The notes: generated by a model not told the origin, from the letters alone. A DNA stretch of 64,000 nt from Flavobacterium sp. UMI-01 (GCF_019656315.1 NZ_BPLU01000019.1:186001-250000), one strand, 5' to 3'. Shown: positions 9,173 to 18,562, counted from the first letter of the stretch. Numbers and translations: made by a program.

Positions 9173-9186
9173 TGCAATCGATTACA
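9173..9186. promoter_or_regulatory. LacI-type operator upstream of the truncated GH28 gene
   Basis: TGCAATCGATTACA is a near-perfect palindrome centred on CGAT, identical to the site before uxaC (15196-15209) and the exact reverse complement of the site before the transporter gene (16793-16806). LacI-family proteins typically bind palindromes with a central CG. Confidence 0.75.
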
Positions 9187-9348
9187 CAAACGTAGAAATA
9201 AAATAACTTAAATCCAAAAAAAAACCACTTTTTTTAGCTTCAACATAAAAAAAGACTTATTTTTATAACAATTTTGACTCTAAAAAGGAAACATACACAC
9301 ATTAAAAGAAAGAAATTTATTAGTTTACTATTCTGCTTTAAAAATCAA

Positions 9349-9362
9349 AGCAATCGATAACA
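9349..9362. promoter_or_regulatory. LacI-type operator upstream of the lacI-family gene (autoregulation)
   Basis: AGCAATCGATAACA matches the TGCAATCGATTACA site at 12 of 14 positions and lies about 70 bp before the regulator's ATG. It is probably an autoregulatory site. A second half-site like GATTG follows at 9365-9369. Confidence 0.6.
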
Positions 9363-9429
9363 ATGATTGTACTTCCTAAATTCAACAAAAAAAACTACTT
9401 TTACGCACCATAAAATACGGAACTCCATA

Positions 9430-10458
9430 ATGAGCGAAAAAACAACCATTTATGACATAGCAAAAAAGTTGGATATATCCGCCGCTACTGTCTCTAGGGC
9501 TTTAAATAAAAATCCAAAAATAAGCGAAAGCACCATCAAATTGGTGATGGAAACTGCTGAGAAAATGAATTACAAGCAGAACCGACTGGCACTAGCACTA
9601 AAAAGTGGAAGAAGTGGTATGATAGGTGTGATTGTACCCAGAGTAAATACAAACTTTTTTGGTTCGACCATACGGGGTATTGAAGAAGAATTACATCCCA
9701 ACAAATACAATGTTATTATTTGTCAAACCCATGAGGATGAAAACAGAGAAATTGAAAACATCAATACGCTACTAGATGCACAAGTCGATGGAATAATGAT
9801 TTCTATTACTAATGAATCTAAGAAGAATGAAAAAATCATTCAACGGGTTTTACAAAAAAAAGTGCCTTTAATCTTTTTTGATAGAAAGAAAAACATCAAT
9901 GGTGTAAGTTCGGTATCAATTGATGACTTTAATGCGGGTTATATCGCTACTCAACATTTAATCGACCAAGGTTGTACCCGAATTGCTCATTTGTGTGGTG
10001 ATCAAGCATTGGAAATCTATGAAAATCGTTTCAAAGGGTATAAAAAAGCACTTGAAGACAACGGTTTAGAATTTAATGAGGATTATGTTTTACGAGCTCG
10101 AAGTAATCAAGAAGATGGGGCTACTGTTACCAAAAAATTATTAAAATTACCCAATCCACCCGATGCTATCTTCTCTGCCAGTGATTTTGCTGCATTAGGA
10201 GCCATCAAGGTAATAAAAAAACAGGGATTCAAAATTCCCGAAGACATCTGTGTAATGGGATTTGGAAATGAACCATTTACTAAATTCATGGAATTATCTA
10301 TTACAACCATAGACCAATCTCCTCTTGAGATGGGTAAAATGGCTGCAAAAGTATTTTTAGAACAAATTCAAAACAAAGAGGATGTTACTATCGAGAAAAA
10401 AATTGTTTTAAATCCGATTTTACATATTCGAAAATCTAGTTCTCGAATCAAAGAATAA
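9430..10458 (+). CDS. LacI-family transcriptional regulator of the galacturonate genes
   Basis: This 342-residue regulator has an N-terminal LacI helix-turn-helix (TTIYDIAKKLDISAATVSRALN) with hinge helix KQNRLALALKSGRSG, then a periplasmic-binding-protein-like sensor domain (GVIVPRVNTNFFGSTIRGIEEEL, DGIMISIT, PLIFFDRK, HLCGD, PDAIFSASDFAALGAIK, FGNEPFTKFMELSITTIDQSP). The ATG at 9430 is preferred over an upstream in-frame start at 9367 because it places the HTH at residues 5-25, as in the family. It sits between the broken GH28 gene and the uxaA-uxaB-uxaC genes, and four CGAT-centred palindromes lie before these units, so it is probably their repressor. The likely effector is a galacturonate-pathway intermediate such as KDG. 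This is an inference. Confidence 0.92.
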   Translation: MSEKTTIYDIAKKLDISAATVSRALNKNPKISESTIKLVMETAEKMNYKQNRLALALKSGRSGMIGVIVPRVNTNFFGSTIRGIEEELHPNKYNVIICQTHEDENREIENINTLLDAQVDGIMISITNESKKNEKIIQRVLQKKVPLIFFDRKKNINGVSSVSIDDFNAGYIATQHLIDQGCTRIAHLCGDQALEIYENRFKGYKKALEDNGLEFNEDYVLRARSNQEDGATVTKKLLKLPNPPDAIFSASDFAALGAIKVIKKQGFKIPEDICVMGFGNEPFTKFMELSITTIDQSPLEMGKMAAKVFLEQIQNKEDVTIEKKIVLNPILHIRKSSSRIKE

Positions 10459-10479
10459 AAAAAGGACAACCTAAATAAC

Positions 10480-10526
10480 AAAAGGAGAAATTCATGATAC
10501 ATTACATGAAATTTCTCCTTTGTTGT
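10480..10526. terminator. Bidirectional intrinsic terminator between lacI-type gene and uxaA
   Basis: AAAGGAGAAATTCATG pairs with CATGAAATTTCTCCTTT (one bulged A) across an 8-nt loop, followed on the plus strand by a T-rich tract. It sits between two convergent genes and can serve both. Confidence 0.85.
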
Positions 10527-10571
10527 TTTTATATAGGTAACCGACCTAAGCAGCTACCTCTTAAAAATATA

Positions 10572-12188
10572 CTATAACGAAACTCCTCTTTTCCAAGGAA
10601 TAAAATCGTTTTGGTTTAAAATAGCAGCTTTGGTTTTAATTTTCCCACTAGCTACATCAATAATAAAATCCAACATTTCGTCTGCCATTTCCTCAATAGT
10701 TTTATTTCCTTTAATAATACCCCCTGTATCAATATCAATAATATCATCCATTTTTGCAGCTAACTCAGAGTTGGAAGACACTTTTACAACTGGGGCAATT
10801 GGATTTCCTGTAGGTGTTCCTAATCCAGTTGTAAACAAAACCATATTAGCGCCCGAACCTACCATAGCTGTGGTACATTCCACATCATTTCCTGGTGTAC
10901 ACAACAATGTTAATCCTGGTTCATTAATATACTCACCGTAGTCATAAACTCCTGCAATAGGTGATGTTCCGCCTTTTTTAGCAGCGCCAGCCGATTTCAT
11001 AGCATCGGTAATCAAACCGTCTTTGATATTTCCGGGAGAGGGATTCATATCAAATCCTGAGCCTGCATCAACTACCGTTTTTTCATACCATTTCATCAAT
11101 TCTAAGAAACGTTTTCCATCCTCATCGTTCACACAACGATTTACCAATTCTTGTTCTACCCCACACAATTCAGGAAACTCAGAAAGAATTGTGGTTCCCC
11201 CCAAGGCAGCTAACTTATCAGACAAAACCCCCAAAGTAGGATTCGCTGAAATTCCTGAAAATCCATCTGAACCACCACATTCTAAACCAATTCTTAATTT
11301 AGACAAAGGTGCGGGTGTTCTTTGTAATTCATTCGCTTTTTTAATAGCTTCAAATGAATCTTTGACCACACTACTCAACATGGCTTCAATAGTACCAATT
11401 GATTGTTGGTCGTAAATCAATACTGGTTTTTTATTATTTGGATTAATTGCATCTAAAGCATCCTTAAAGATTTGAATTTGCAAATTTTGACATCCCAAAC
11501 TCAAAACAGTTGCTCCAGCTACATTAGGATTATTAACATATCCTGCTAATAATTTAGCTAAACTATGAGCATCCTGACGAATACCACCACAGCCTCCTTG
11601 ATGAGTTATAAATTTAACTTCAATATTTTTAAACAAATCATCATCATTTGCTTCAGCTACAGCACCTTCTTGACCACTTTCTGATTTAACTAATGAACGC
11701 AATAACAATTGATAATCGTTAACTTTTGGTTTCATTAATTCTTTCTCAAAAATATCTTTTAATATTTCAATATTTCTATTTTCACAAAAAACCAAAGGAA
11801 AAAATAACCAAACATTTTCAGTCCCTACCTGTCCATCTTCACGTTGGTAACCCAAAAAAGTTTTATCTTTCCATTTATCAACATTGGGAACATTCCAACC
11901 AATCGTTTCCGTTTTACCCGTAACTTTTGCGCTTTCGTGTTTTACATTACTGGTAGTAATTACATCCCCTTTGGCAATTTTTTGACTCGCTTTCCCTACG
12001 ATGACCCCGTACATAATGATTTTATCTCCAGACTCAAAATCCTTCATTGCAATCTTATGCTTCATTTTAGTATCAGACAATACCAAAACACCTTCTCCTT
12101 CAAAAGGGATTTTTTCACCAGCTGCTAAATTCACTAATGCTACAGCCACATTATCCGAAGGATCAACCTTTATTAATTTCTTTTGCAT
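10572..12188 (-). CDS. uxaA: Altronate dehydratase
   Basis: This 538-residue UxaA protein has an N-terminal SAF domain (about 1-92, VDPSDNVAVALVNLAAGE, MYGVIVGKASQKIAKGD) and a catalytic domain with HQGGCGGIRQDA, VLSLGCQ, GLECGGSDGFSGISANPTLG, PSPGNIKDGLITDAMKSAGAAKKGG and GLGTPTGNPIAPVVK. It converts D-altronate to 2-keto-3-deoxygluconate in the cytoplasm, the third step of the isomerase route for D-galacturonate. It follows uxaB by 12 bp and uxaC further upstream on the same strand, which fixes the substrate better than the sequence does. It is a paralogue of the dehydratase at 5.1-6.8 kb, with all conserved blocks shared, yet the two sit in differently composed operons. kdgK and kdgA for the following steps are not in the window. 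Confidence 0.93.
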   Translation of the reverse strand: MQKKLIKVDPSDNVAVALVNLAAGEKIPFEGEGVLVLSDTKMKHKIAMKDFESGDKIIMYGVIVGKASQKIAKGDVITTSNVKHESAKVTGKTETIGWNVPNVDKWKDKTFLGYQREDGQVGTENVWLFFPLVFCENRNIEILKDIFEKELMKPKVNDYQLLLRSLVKSESGQEGAVAEANDDDLFKNIEVKFITHQGGCGGIRQDAHSLAKLLAGYVNNPNVAGATVLSLGCQNLQIQIFKDALDAINPNNKKPVLIYDQQSIGTIEAMLSSVVKDSFEAIKKANELQRTPAPLSKLRIGLECGGSDGFSGISANPTLGVLSDKLAALGGTTILSEFPELCGVEQELVNRCVNDEDGKRFLELMKWYEKTVVDAGSGFDMNPSPGNIKDGLITDAMKSAGAAKKGGTSPIAGVYDYGEYINEPGLTLLCTPGNDVECTTAMVGSGANMVLFTTGLGTPTGNPIAPVVKVSSNSELAAKMDDIIDIDTGGIIKGNKTIEEMADEMLDFIIDVASGKIKTKAAILNQNDFIPWKRGVSL

Positions 12189-12200
12189 AACACTGTTATT

Positions 12201-13673
12201 TTATACTGTTTGACTATTTTTAATAGCATTTGTGAATTGTAAAAATCCTTTTTCAACTCCCTTCGATTCAATTTCATTCAAAGCCAAAACCAACGCTTCT
12301 GTAAGTCCCGTCATCTCACTTAAATCTTGGTCCCAAAATACAGTATTTGACAAGGTCAATCTTACTACTTCTTCAGTGGTTTTAGCTTGCCAAATTTTTA
12401 AAAATGCTGTGGTAATATCCTCACTATCTTGTATAGGCAATGTGATGTTATTCCATTCTCCCTTGTAAAAACGAATCAAACAAGCGAATGCAAATGTTAA
12501 ATGAGCCGGAATCTTGCCCTGACTTTTACAATATTGTAAAACGCTTGGCAATACTCGTACTTTGAATTTAGATATTGAGTTTAAGGCAATTGAAGCAAGC
12601 ATGTGTTTTACGAATGGATTACGAAAACGGTCTAGTACCGCTTCAGCAAATTCTTCTAATTCTGCTCTATCCATATCGATTGTCTCAATAATTTCTTTAA
12701 AAATTCCTTCGTTGATGAATTTGCCAGTAAAATTGCCATCAACCGATTCTTTTACCGTTTCATTCCCATACATCAATGAAAAAGGAACCATCGCAGTGTG
12801 TACACCATTCAAAATACGCACTTTACGAGTACGATACATTTGCATGTCGGGTACAATTTTCACATCCAAATCCGTTTTCTCAAAAGGCAACTTGGCTTTC
12901 AATTTATCATCTCCTTCAATTACCCATAAAAAGAATTTTTCAGCCGTAACAATCAAATTATCACTATAATCTAACTCTCTATTATAAGCCTCAATTTCAT
13001 CTTTTGGATAACCTGGAACAATTCTATCCACTAGAGTACTGTGGAAAGAATTGTGATTCAAAATCCAATTTTTAAATTCATCGCCCAGTTTCCAGTTATC
13101 AATATAAGTAAGTATGATCTCCTTGAGTGCTTCCGAATTATGATTGATTAACTCACAAGGTATTATAGTTAATCCTTTGGATGAATCACCGTTAAAATGC
13201 TTAAATCTTTCGTGTAACAACACCGTTAATTTGGCAGGAAATGACAAAGGTGGTTGCATTTGCGGAGCATCAGTAGCTACGTAAGCAATCCCAGACTCAG
13301 TAGTATTTGAGATGACAAACTCTAAAGATTCTTCTTTAGCTAAAGCTAAATAATCTTCGTAATTAACATAAGGGTTAATCCCCTTTACTATATTCGTTAT
13401 TAATTCCTTTTCTTGAATTTCCTGTCCTTTAACAAGCCCCTTAATAAACAAAGTGTACAAACCATCTTGTTCGTTTAACATGTTTATCATCCCCTGCTCA
13501 ATAGGTTGGACAACGGCAATTCCCGCATTAAAATCTGCTTTTTTATTTAACTCCTGAAAGGCATAATTAACGAAAGCTCTCAAGAAGTTACCTTCTCCAA
13601 ATTGTACTATTTTAATTGGATTTACCTTTTCCAATCCTGTATTTTTTCTATTTAACTTTTTCATCTTTAGCAC
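12201..13673 (-). CDS. uxaB: Tagaturonate reductase
   Basis: This 490-residue protein belongs to the mannitol dehydrogenase/UxaB family. It has an N-terminal Rossmann segment (IVQFGEGNFLRAFVNYAFQEL), the central VDRIVPGYP block, and the C-terminal domain containing KVRILNGVHTAMVPFSLMYG and NPFVKHMLASIALNSISKFKVRVLPS (the conserved Lys/His active-site region). It reduces D-tagaturonate to D-altronate with NADH. It lies 6 bp downstream of uxaC and 12 bp upstream of uxaA, so the three genes are one operon. Met4 (13664) is an alternative start. The related fructuronate reductase uxuB is excluded mainly by context, since no uxuA is present. Confidence 0.92.
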   Translation of the reverse strand: MLKMKKLNRKNTGLEKVNPIKIVQFGEGNFLRAFVNYAFQELNKKADFNAGIAVVQPIEQGMINMLNEQDGLYTLFIKGLVKGQEIQEKELITNIVKGINPYVNYEDYLALAKEESLEFVISNTTESGIAYVATDAPQMQPPLSFPAKLTVLLHERFKHFNGDSSKGLTIIPCELINHNSEALKEIILTYIDNWKLGDEFKNWILNHNSFHSTLVDRIVPGYPKDEIEAYNRELDYSDNLIVTAEKFFLWVIEGDDKLKAKLPFEKTDLDVKIVPDMQMYRTRKVRILNGVHTAMVPFSLMYGNETVKESVDGNFTGKFINEGIFKEIIETIDMDRAELEEFAEAVLDRFRNPFVKHMLASIALNSISKFKVRVLPSVLQYCKSQGKIPAHLTFAFACLIRFYKGEWNNITLPIQDSEDITTAFLKIWQAKTTEEVVRLTLSNTVFWDQDLSEMTGLTEALVLALNEIESKGVEKGFLQFTNAIKNSQTV

Positions 13674-13679
13674 ACTGAA

Positions 13680-15080
13680 TTAAAATTTAAAATATTCTTT
13701 AGCATTATGATAGCTTATATCAGCTACCATTTTACCTATCCACTCCATATCATTAGGCAATTCCCCTCTTTTCATTTCGTCACCCAAAAGATTACAAAGA
13801 ATACGTCTAAAATATTCATGCCTTGGGAAAGACAAAAAGCTACGAGAATCTGTTAGCATCCCTACAAAACAACTAATTAAACCCATATTAGAAAGTGCAT
13901 TAAGCTGTTTCGTCATTCCGTCTTTCTGGTCTAAAAACCACCACCCAGACCCAAATTGAACTTTTCCTTTGACACTTCCATCATTAAAATTACCAATCAT
14001 GGTTGCCATTACTTCATTATCAGCAGGATTTAAATTGTAAATAATAGTTTTGGTCAATTTATCTTTACTGTCTAAACCGTTTAAAAATGCTGATAATTTT
14101 TGGGCTTGAGGATAATCTCCAATTGAATCCCATCCTGTATCAGGCCCTAAAATGCGATGCATACGAGCATTGTTATTTCGGAGTGCCCCTAAATGAAATT
14201 GTTGTACCCAACCAAACTCATGATAAGTTTCACATAAAAACACGAGCAATGCACTTTGAAATTTCAAGGTCTCCTCGTGACTTAACTCCTTACCTTCTCT
14301 TTTTTTCTTAAAAATAGCAACCACTTCATTTTCTGTGTAGTTTTCATAGTAAATTTGATCTAAACCATGATCACACAACTTGCAACCTTTTGTATCAAAA
14401 TACTCTATTCTTTTTCGTAGAGCAGCACACAAATCAGCATAGCTTGCAATAGTAATCTCTGCGACTTCACTTAAGGTATTGATATAATCATTATAACCAT
14501 CATTAGAAATCAAAATTGCTTTATCAGGTCTAAAAGCGGTACTTACTTTTATTTCGTAGTTGCTTTTGGCTAATTGTTGATGATACGCTAGGTTATCAAT
14601 AGGATCTTCTGTTGTGCACACAAACTCGGCATTTACTTTTCTGAGAAGATTTTGAGTACTATAAGCTGCCGAATTCATTTTTTCAGAAGTTTCTATGTAA
14701 ATCTTCTCCGCTGATTTTTCATTTAATAAATCATAAATATCAAAATAGCGTGCTAATTCTAAATGCGTCCAATGATACAATGGATTACGCATCGTGTACG
14801 GAACCGTTTTTGCCCAATTTAAAAACTTATCCTTATCAGAACCATTTCCCGTGATAAACTGCTCATTGATTCCCAATGTACGCATCGCTCGCCATTTATA
14901 ATGGTCACCATCAATCCATACTTTAGTTATATTGTCAAAAATTTTATCTTCGGCAATAAACTGAGGACTCAAATGATTATGATAATCTATAATAGGCTGA
15001 TTTTTGGAGTAATTATGATATAACTCTTCAGCATATTTATTTTCTAACAAAAAATTGTCGCTAATAAATGTTGTACTCAT
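13680..15080 (-). CDS. uxaC: Uronate (glucuronate/galacturonate) isomerase
   Basis: This 466-residue protein has the normal UxaC length. The N-terminus has the metal-site motif IIDYHNHLSPQFIAED and WIDGDHYKWRAMRTLGI. Later segments include FVCTTEDPID, FRPDKA, FHLGALRNNNARMHRILGPDTGWDSIGD and the C-terminal GMLTDSRSFLSFPRHEYFRRILCNLLG. The enzyme interconverts D-galacturonate and D-tagaturonate (or glucuronate and fructuronate). It is the first gene of the uxaC-uxaB-uxaA operon. A perfect LacI-type operator lies 116 bp upstream of its start codon at 15196-15209. Confidence 0.96.
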   Translation of the reverse strand: MSTTFISDNFLLENKYAEELYHNYSKNQPIIDYHNHLSPQFIAEDKIFDNITKVWIDGDHYKWRAMRTLGINEQFITGNGSDKDKFLNWAKTVPYTMRNPLYHWTHLELARYFDIYDLLNEKSAEKIYIETSEKMNSAAYSTQNLLRKVNAEFVCTTEDPIDNLAYHQQLAKSNYEIKVSTAFRPDKAILISNDGYNDYINTLSEVAEITIASYADLCAALRKRIEYFDTKGCKLCDHGLDQIYYENYTENEVVAIFKKKREGKELSHEETLKFQSALLVFLCETYHEFGWVQQFHLGALRNNNARMHRILGPDTGWDSIGDYPQAQKLSAFLNGLDSKDKLTKTIIYNLNPADNEVMATMIGNFNDGSVKGKVQFGSGWWFLDQKDGMTKQLNALSNMGLISCFVGMLTDSRSFLSFPRHEYFRRILCNLLGDEMKRGELPNDMEWIGKMVADISYHNAKEYFKF

Positions 15081-15195
15081 TCCACTATTCTTAAAAATTT
15101 ATTTTCACTTTAAAAGTTCTCACTCTATATTTAAAACATTTCTATGTTTACCTTGTGATTCATTATTCTAAATACTTAAAATCTATCATTTAAAA

Positions 15196-15209
15196 TGCAA
15201 TCGATTACA
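15196..15209. promoter_or_regulatory. LacI-type operator upstream of uxaC
   Basis: TGCAATCGATTACA, identical to the copy before the truncated GH28 gene. It lies in the only long gap between the transporter gene and uxaC, where the operon promoter must be. Confidence 0.78.
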
Positions 15210-15278
15210 ATAAAAGAACAATCAAAAAAATTCACAACCCACAATTGAAAATATGACAGTATCAATTCATTAAAAAAA

Positions 15279-16724
15279 TTATAAATCTGTAATTGGTCTG
15301 TATTTTGGCACCAACATTTTCATCACTGTCCAGCCTATTAAATAACACACTGCGCAAATAGAAAAGATGATAAAATATCCTGATTCGATTCCTTCAAATC
15401 CCATAAAAACCATATTAGTTTCTTTTGAATAATCAAACAACATTCCTGACCCTTTATTGATTAAAGTGGAGCCAATTCCGCCCGCCAATCCCCCAATACC
15501 AGTGATAGTCGCAATTGCTTTTTTGGGAAACATATCACCTACTGTTGTAAAAATATTTGCAGACCAAGCTTGGTGCGCAGCTCCTGCAATACCAATAATA
15601 ATTACTGGTAACCAATAACTAATATGCCCCAATGGTTGTGCAACTAAAGCAAGTAAAGGAAAGAAGGCAAAAATTAACATGGAACGCATTCGCCCTTCAT
15701 ATGGATTCATCCCTTTTTTTTCAACAAAATAAGTTGGCAACCATCCTCCTATGATGGACAACAACGTTATCATATATAAAATAAATAAAGGAAAGGCTGC
15801 TTCAGCTGAATCCATATCATATACCGAACTCAAATAAGCCGGTGTCCAAAACAAGAAAAACCACCAAACCCCATCAGTCATAAATTTACCAAAAGCAAAA
15901 GCCCATGTTTGATTGTACCTCAAACAATCTTTTAATGACACTTTGTCGGTATTTTCAGGTACATAACCTACAATTTTACTATCGGCTATACTATCTTGCT
16001 GAATATATTCCAATTCCGCTAAACTAACTTTAGGGTGTTTTTCTGGTTTTTCATACATAAAAATCCAGAATCCCATCCATACAAACCCCAAAGCACCAAT
16101 GATAATAAAGGACATTTCCCAACCGTACCACTTTGCAATAAAAGGAATAGTAATTGGAGCCGCTAATGCACCTACTGTAGCGCCTGCATTAAAAATACTA
16201 GTAGAAAATGCTCTGTCTTTTTTTGGAAAATATTCAGCTGTCGTTTTAATAGCTGCTGGAAAATTACCTGCTTCGCCCAATGCCAAAACAAAACGAGCTA
16301 CAATAAACAGACTTACACTTACAGCAATTACTTTTCCTACATCATCCACAGTTGCTAAGGCTTCTTTGGCACCATCAAAACCTACAAACCAATTTCCAGT
16401 CAACAAACCTGAAGTTGCAATGCCACAAAAGGCATGTAAACAAGCCCCAACAGACCAAATACCAATGGCCCACAAAAAACCTTTTTTAGTATCTAGCCAA
16501 TCTACAAACCTACCCGCAAACAATAAAGACACTGCATAAAATATGGAAAACAAAGCAGTGATATTACCATAATCATTATTAGTCCAATGAAATTCAGGAG
16601 CAATAAAATCTTTCCAAGTTAATGAAAGCACTTGTCTATCCAAATAATTTATAGTGGTAGCGAAAAACAACAAAGAACAAATGGTCCAACGATAGTTTCC
16701 AATTTTCTTAGTATTCTGGTTCAT
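15279..16724 (-). CDS. MFS hexuronate transporter (ExuT type)
   Basis: This 481-residue integral membrane protein with about 12 predicted hydrophobic segments belongs to the anion:cation symporter branch of the MFS. The family features include RWTICSLLFFATTINYLDRQVLSL at the N-terminus, FVARFVLALGEAGNFPAAIKTTAEYFPKKDRAFSTSIFNAG-like text in TM4-5, and GAAHQAWSANIFTTVGDMFP in TM10-11. ExuT proteins import galacturonate or glucuronate with protons. It has its own operator (16793-16806) and lies upstream of uxaC on the same strand with a gap of about 200 bp, so it is co-regulated but probably a separate transcription unit. An insertion between TM3 and TM4 (about residues 105-135) makes it longer than E. 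coli ExuT. Confidence 0.88.
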   Translation of the reverse strand: MNQNTKKIGNYRWTICSLLFFATTINYLDRQVLSLTWKDFIAPEFHWTNNDYGNITALFSIFYAVSLLFAGRFVDWLDTKKGFLWAIGIWSVGACLHAFCGIATSGLLTGNWFVGFDGAKEALATVDDVGKVIAVSVSLFIVARFVLALGEAGNFPAAIKTTAEYFPKKDRAFSTSIFNAGATVGALAAPITIPFIAKWYGWEMSFIIIGALGFVWMGFWIFMYEKPEKHPKVSLAELEYIQQDSIADSKIVGYVPENTDKVSLKDCLRYNQTWAFAFGKFMTDGVWWFFLFWTPAYLSSVYDMDSAEAAFPLFILYMITLLSIIGGWLPTYFVEKKGMNPYEGRMRSMLIFAFFPLLALVAQPLGHISYWLPVIIIGIAGAAHQAWSANIFTTVGDMFPKKAIATITGIGGLAGGIGSTLINKGSGMLFDYSKETNMVFMGFEGIESGYFIIFSICAVCYLIGWTVMKMLVPKYRPITDL

Positions 16725-16758
16725 AGTTAAATAGTTAAAATATTGTCTTCTCTTTTTA

Positions 16759-16766
16759 AATCGATT
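16759..16766. promoter_or_regulatory. Second AATCGATT core upstream of the transporter gene
   Basis: AATCGATT, the core of the LacI-type operator, recurs 34 bp downstream of the full site and 35 bp before the transporter ATG. The flanks do not match, so this is at best a weak auxiliary site. Confidence 0.3.
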
Positions 16767-16792
16767 TTATTAATAGTAACACACAGAATAAA

Positions 16793-16806
16793 TGTAATCG
16801 ATTGCA
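16793..16806. promoter_or_regulatory. LacI-type operator upstream of the transporter gene
   Basis: TGTAATCGATTGCA is the exact reverse complement of the sites before uxaC and the GH28 remnant. It lies about 70 bp upstream of the transporter start. Confidence 0.78.
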
Positions 16807-16956
16807 CAAATATATGGTTAATTATTGGTTATACAAATTAATTGCCCACTATTTTATATTAAACCCATAAAAAGTCAAGAAAATTCTCGAAGATTTTATC
16901 AATATTTTAAAAAAAAAGAGAGGAACAACACAGAAAAATACATACAACAAAGCAAA

Positions 16957-16987
16957 AAAAAAGCTGCCTTAGAAAGGCAGCTTTTTC
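16957..16987 (-). terminator. Intrinsic terminator of the LRR gene
   Basis: AAGCTGCCT (16961-16969) and AGGCAGCTT (16975-16983) form a 9-bp stem with a 5-nt loop. Read leftward it is followed by a run of T (the A-run at 16954-16962). It lies 38 bp past the stop of the LRR gene. Confidence 0.88.
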
Positions 16988-17024
16988 AACTAAATTTATT
17001 TACTAACATTATGAAAAAACATTT

Positions 17025-17885
17025 TTACTCTTCAGAAACAATTGAAGTACTGATATTCATATTTCCTCCTACATTCAACAAAACAGCAACTCCTTTATCA
17101 TTGAACATCGTCATATTTAAAGTATCTAAAGAAGCTAATTTTCTAGAAGTAAAACCACTAAAAGAATTATAAGATAAGTTCATTTCCTTCAACTGATTCA
17201 ATTTCTCTAATTCGAAAGGTATTTGTCCTTTGAAATTATTTTCAAACAAACTCAAGTTTTCAAGTGCTGTTAATTCTGCTATTCGTGGACTTAAATTACC
17301 TGACATTTGGTTACTATTAAGCAACAATACTTTTAAGTTATTCATTGTATAAAGAGAAACTGGAATTTCACCTTGAATTTCGTTATTAAAAACAGATAAA
17401 ACTTCAAGCCTTTTTAAATTTCCAATTCCTTGAGGTAATTCACCTGACAAACGATTCATGTACAAACTTACTGTAACAAGGTTAACATTTTCTGTCAATG
17501 AAGCTGGAATAGTACCCGATAATTTATTAAAAGATAAATCCAAAACTTGTAATTGTTTTAAATTTCCTAGAGCAGTAGGAATTTCACCAGAAAGCTTATT
17601 TTTGTGCAAATTTAATTCTTGCAAATCTGTTAAAGCAACAATAGATGAAGGTATTTGGCCTTCCAGATTATTATTTTTTAAATGAATAGCAATTACTTTA
17701 TTTCCAACAACCTTTACTCCATACCAAGAATCCACGGGAGCGGACAAATTCCATTTTGTATTCCAATTAGCTCCATTAGTAGCATGGTATAAGTCAACTA
17801 ATGCTGCTTTATCTGCTACAGAAACCTCTGCTTGCATTACAACTGAAAATAAAGCAGTTAAAATAAATAAGTATATGTTTTTCAT
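17025..17885 (-). CDS. Secreted leucine-rich repeat protein
   Basis: This 286-residue protein has a signal peptide (about 1-19, LFSVVMQAE) and a plant-type LRR N-terminal cap (DKAALVDLYHATNGANWNTKW, SWYGVKV). About seven 24-residue leucine-rich repeats follow, of the form LxxLNLHKNKLSGEIPxxLGNL (about 65-235). A short C-terminal segment of about 50 residues has no recognised sorting domain. Bacteroidetes secrete such plant-like LRR proteins, whose partners are usually unknown. It is a single-gene unit with its own terminator, upstream of a DUF1761 gene on the other strand. No link with the adjacent galacturonate genes is visible apart from position. Confidence 0.85.
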   Translation of the reverse strand: MKNIYLFILTALFSVVMQAEVSVADKAALVDLYHATNGANWNTKWNLSAPVDSWYGVKVVGNKVIAIHLKNNNLEGQIPSSIVALTDLQELNLHKNKLSGEIPTALGNLKQLQVLDLSFNKLSGTIPASLTENVNLVTVSLYMNRLSGELPQGIGNLKRLEVLSVFNNEIQGEIPVSLYTMNNLKVLLLNSNQMSGNLSPRIAELTALENLSLFENNFKGQIPFELEKLNQLKEMNLSYNSFSGFTSRKLASLDTLNMTMFNDKGVAVLLNVGGNMNISTSIVSEE

Positions 17886-18066
17886 GACCTTTGATTTATT
17901 TCTAATTCACTATCAAATGTAGTTAGAAACAAGATAAAATACATAAAAAAATCGACGAAATACACATTTTAGGTAAATTAAATATATTTTTCTTACATAA
18001 AAGTAATACTAAATTGTAACCATAAAAAAACTATATTTGATATACTAATCTTTAACCTTTATACAA

Positions 18067-18549
18067 ATGGAAATTAATTTTATTACTTTATTAGTAGCGG
18101 CTGCTTCTACTCTTGTTACAGGATTCATTTGGTACAATCCCAAAGTATTTGGAACTATATGGATGAAAGAATCGGGCATGACCGAAGAAAAAATGAAAGG
18201 TGCTAATATGGCCCTCATTTTTATCACCTCTGTTTTTTATGCCTTTTTAATTGCTATGGTTCTCCAGATGCTTACCATACATCAATGGGGAGCCGTCAGC
18301 ATGGTGGGGGGAGACCCGTCAACTGCTAAACCTTCATTTGAAGCATTTATGGCGGATTATGGCAGTTCATTTAGAACCTTTAAACATGGTGTGTTTCATG
18401 GCGCTTTAACCGGGATATTCATGGCGTTACCAATTGTAGGAACCAATGCTTTATACGAAAGAAAAAGTTGGAAATACACTCTAATTTCAGCAGGCTACTG
18501 GACAGTAAGTTTTATGATAATGGGTGGTATTATTTGTGCTTGGGCATAA
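18067..18549 (+). CDS. DUF1761-family membrane protein
   Basis: This 160-residue protein has four hydrophobic segments (about 5-22, 50-72, 105-125 and 137-158). The DUF1761 pattern is visible: an N-terminal TM followed by GFIWYNPKVFGTIWMKESGMTEEKM, then LIFITSVFYAFLIA, and a C-terminal GYWTVSFMIMGGIICAW. The family is widespread in Bacteroidetes and Proteobacteria and has no established function. It shares a terminator with the convergent pterin dehydratase gene. The start is the only ATG before the first membrane segment. Confidence 0.82.
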   Translation: MEINFITLLVAAASTLVTGFIWYNPKVFGTIWMKESGMTEEKMKGANMALIFITSVFYAFLIAMVLQMLTIHQWGAVSMVGGDPSTAKPSFEAFMADYGSSFRTFKHGVFHGALTGIFMALPIVGTNALYERKSWKYTLISAGYWTVSFMIMGGIICAWA

Positions 18550-18562
18550 ATAGTTATTAAAA

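Noticed and set aside
10630..12213. Several open frames of 65-130 residues on the strand opposite uxaA
   Set aside because: They lie entirely within a well-supported gene, lack any family features, and are typical mirror-image frames of a codon-biased gene.
16099..16539. 146-residue frame opposite the MFS transporter gene
   Set aside because: It overlaps a certain membrane transporter gene and its product shows low-complexity hydrophobic text only.
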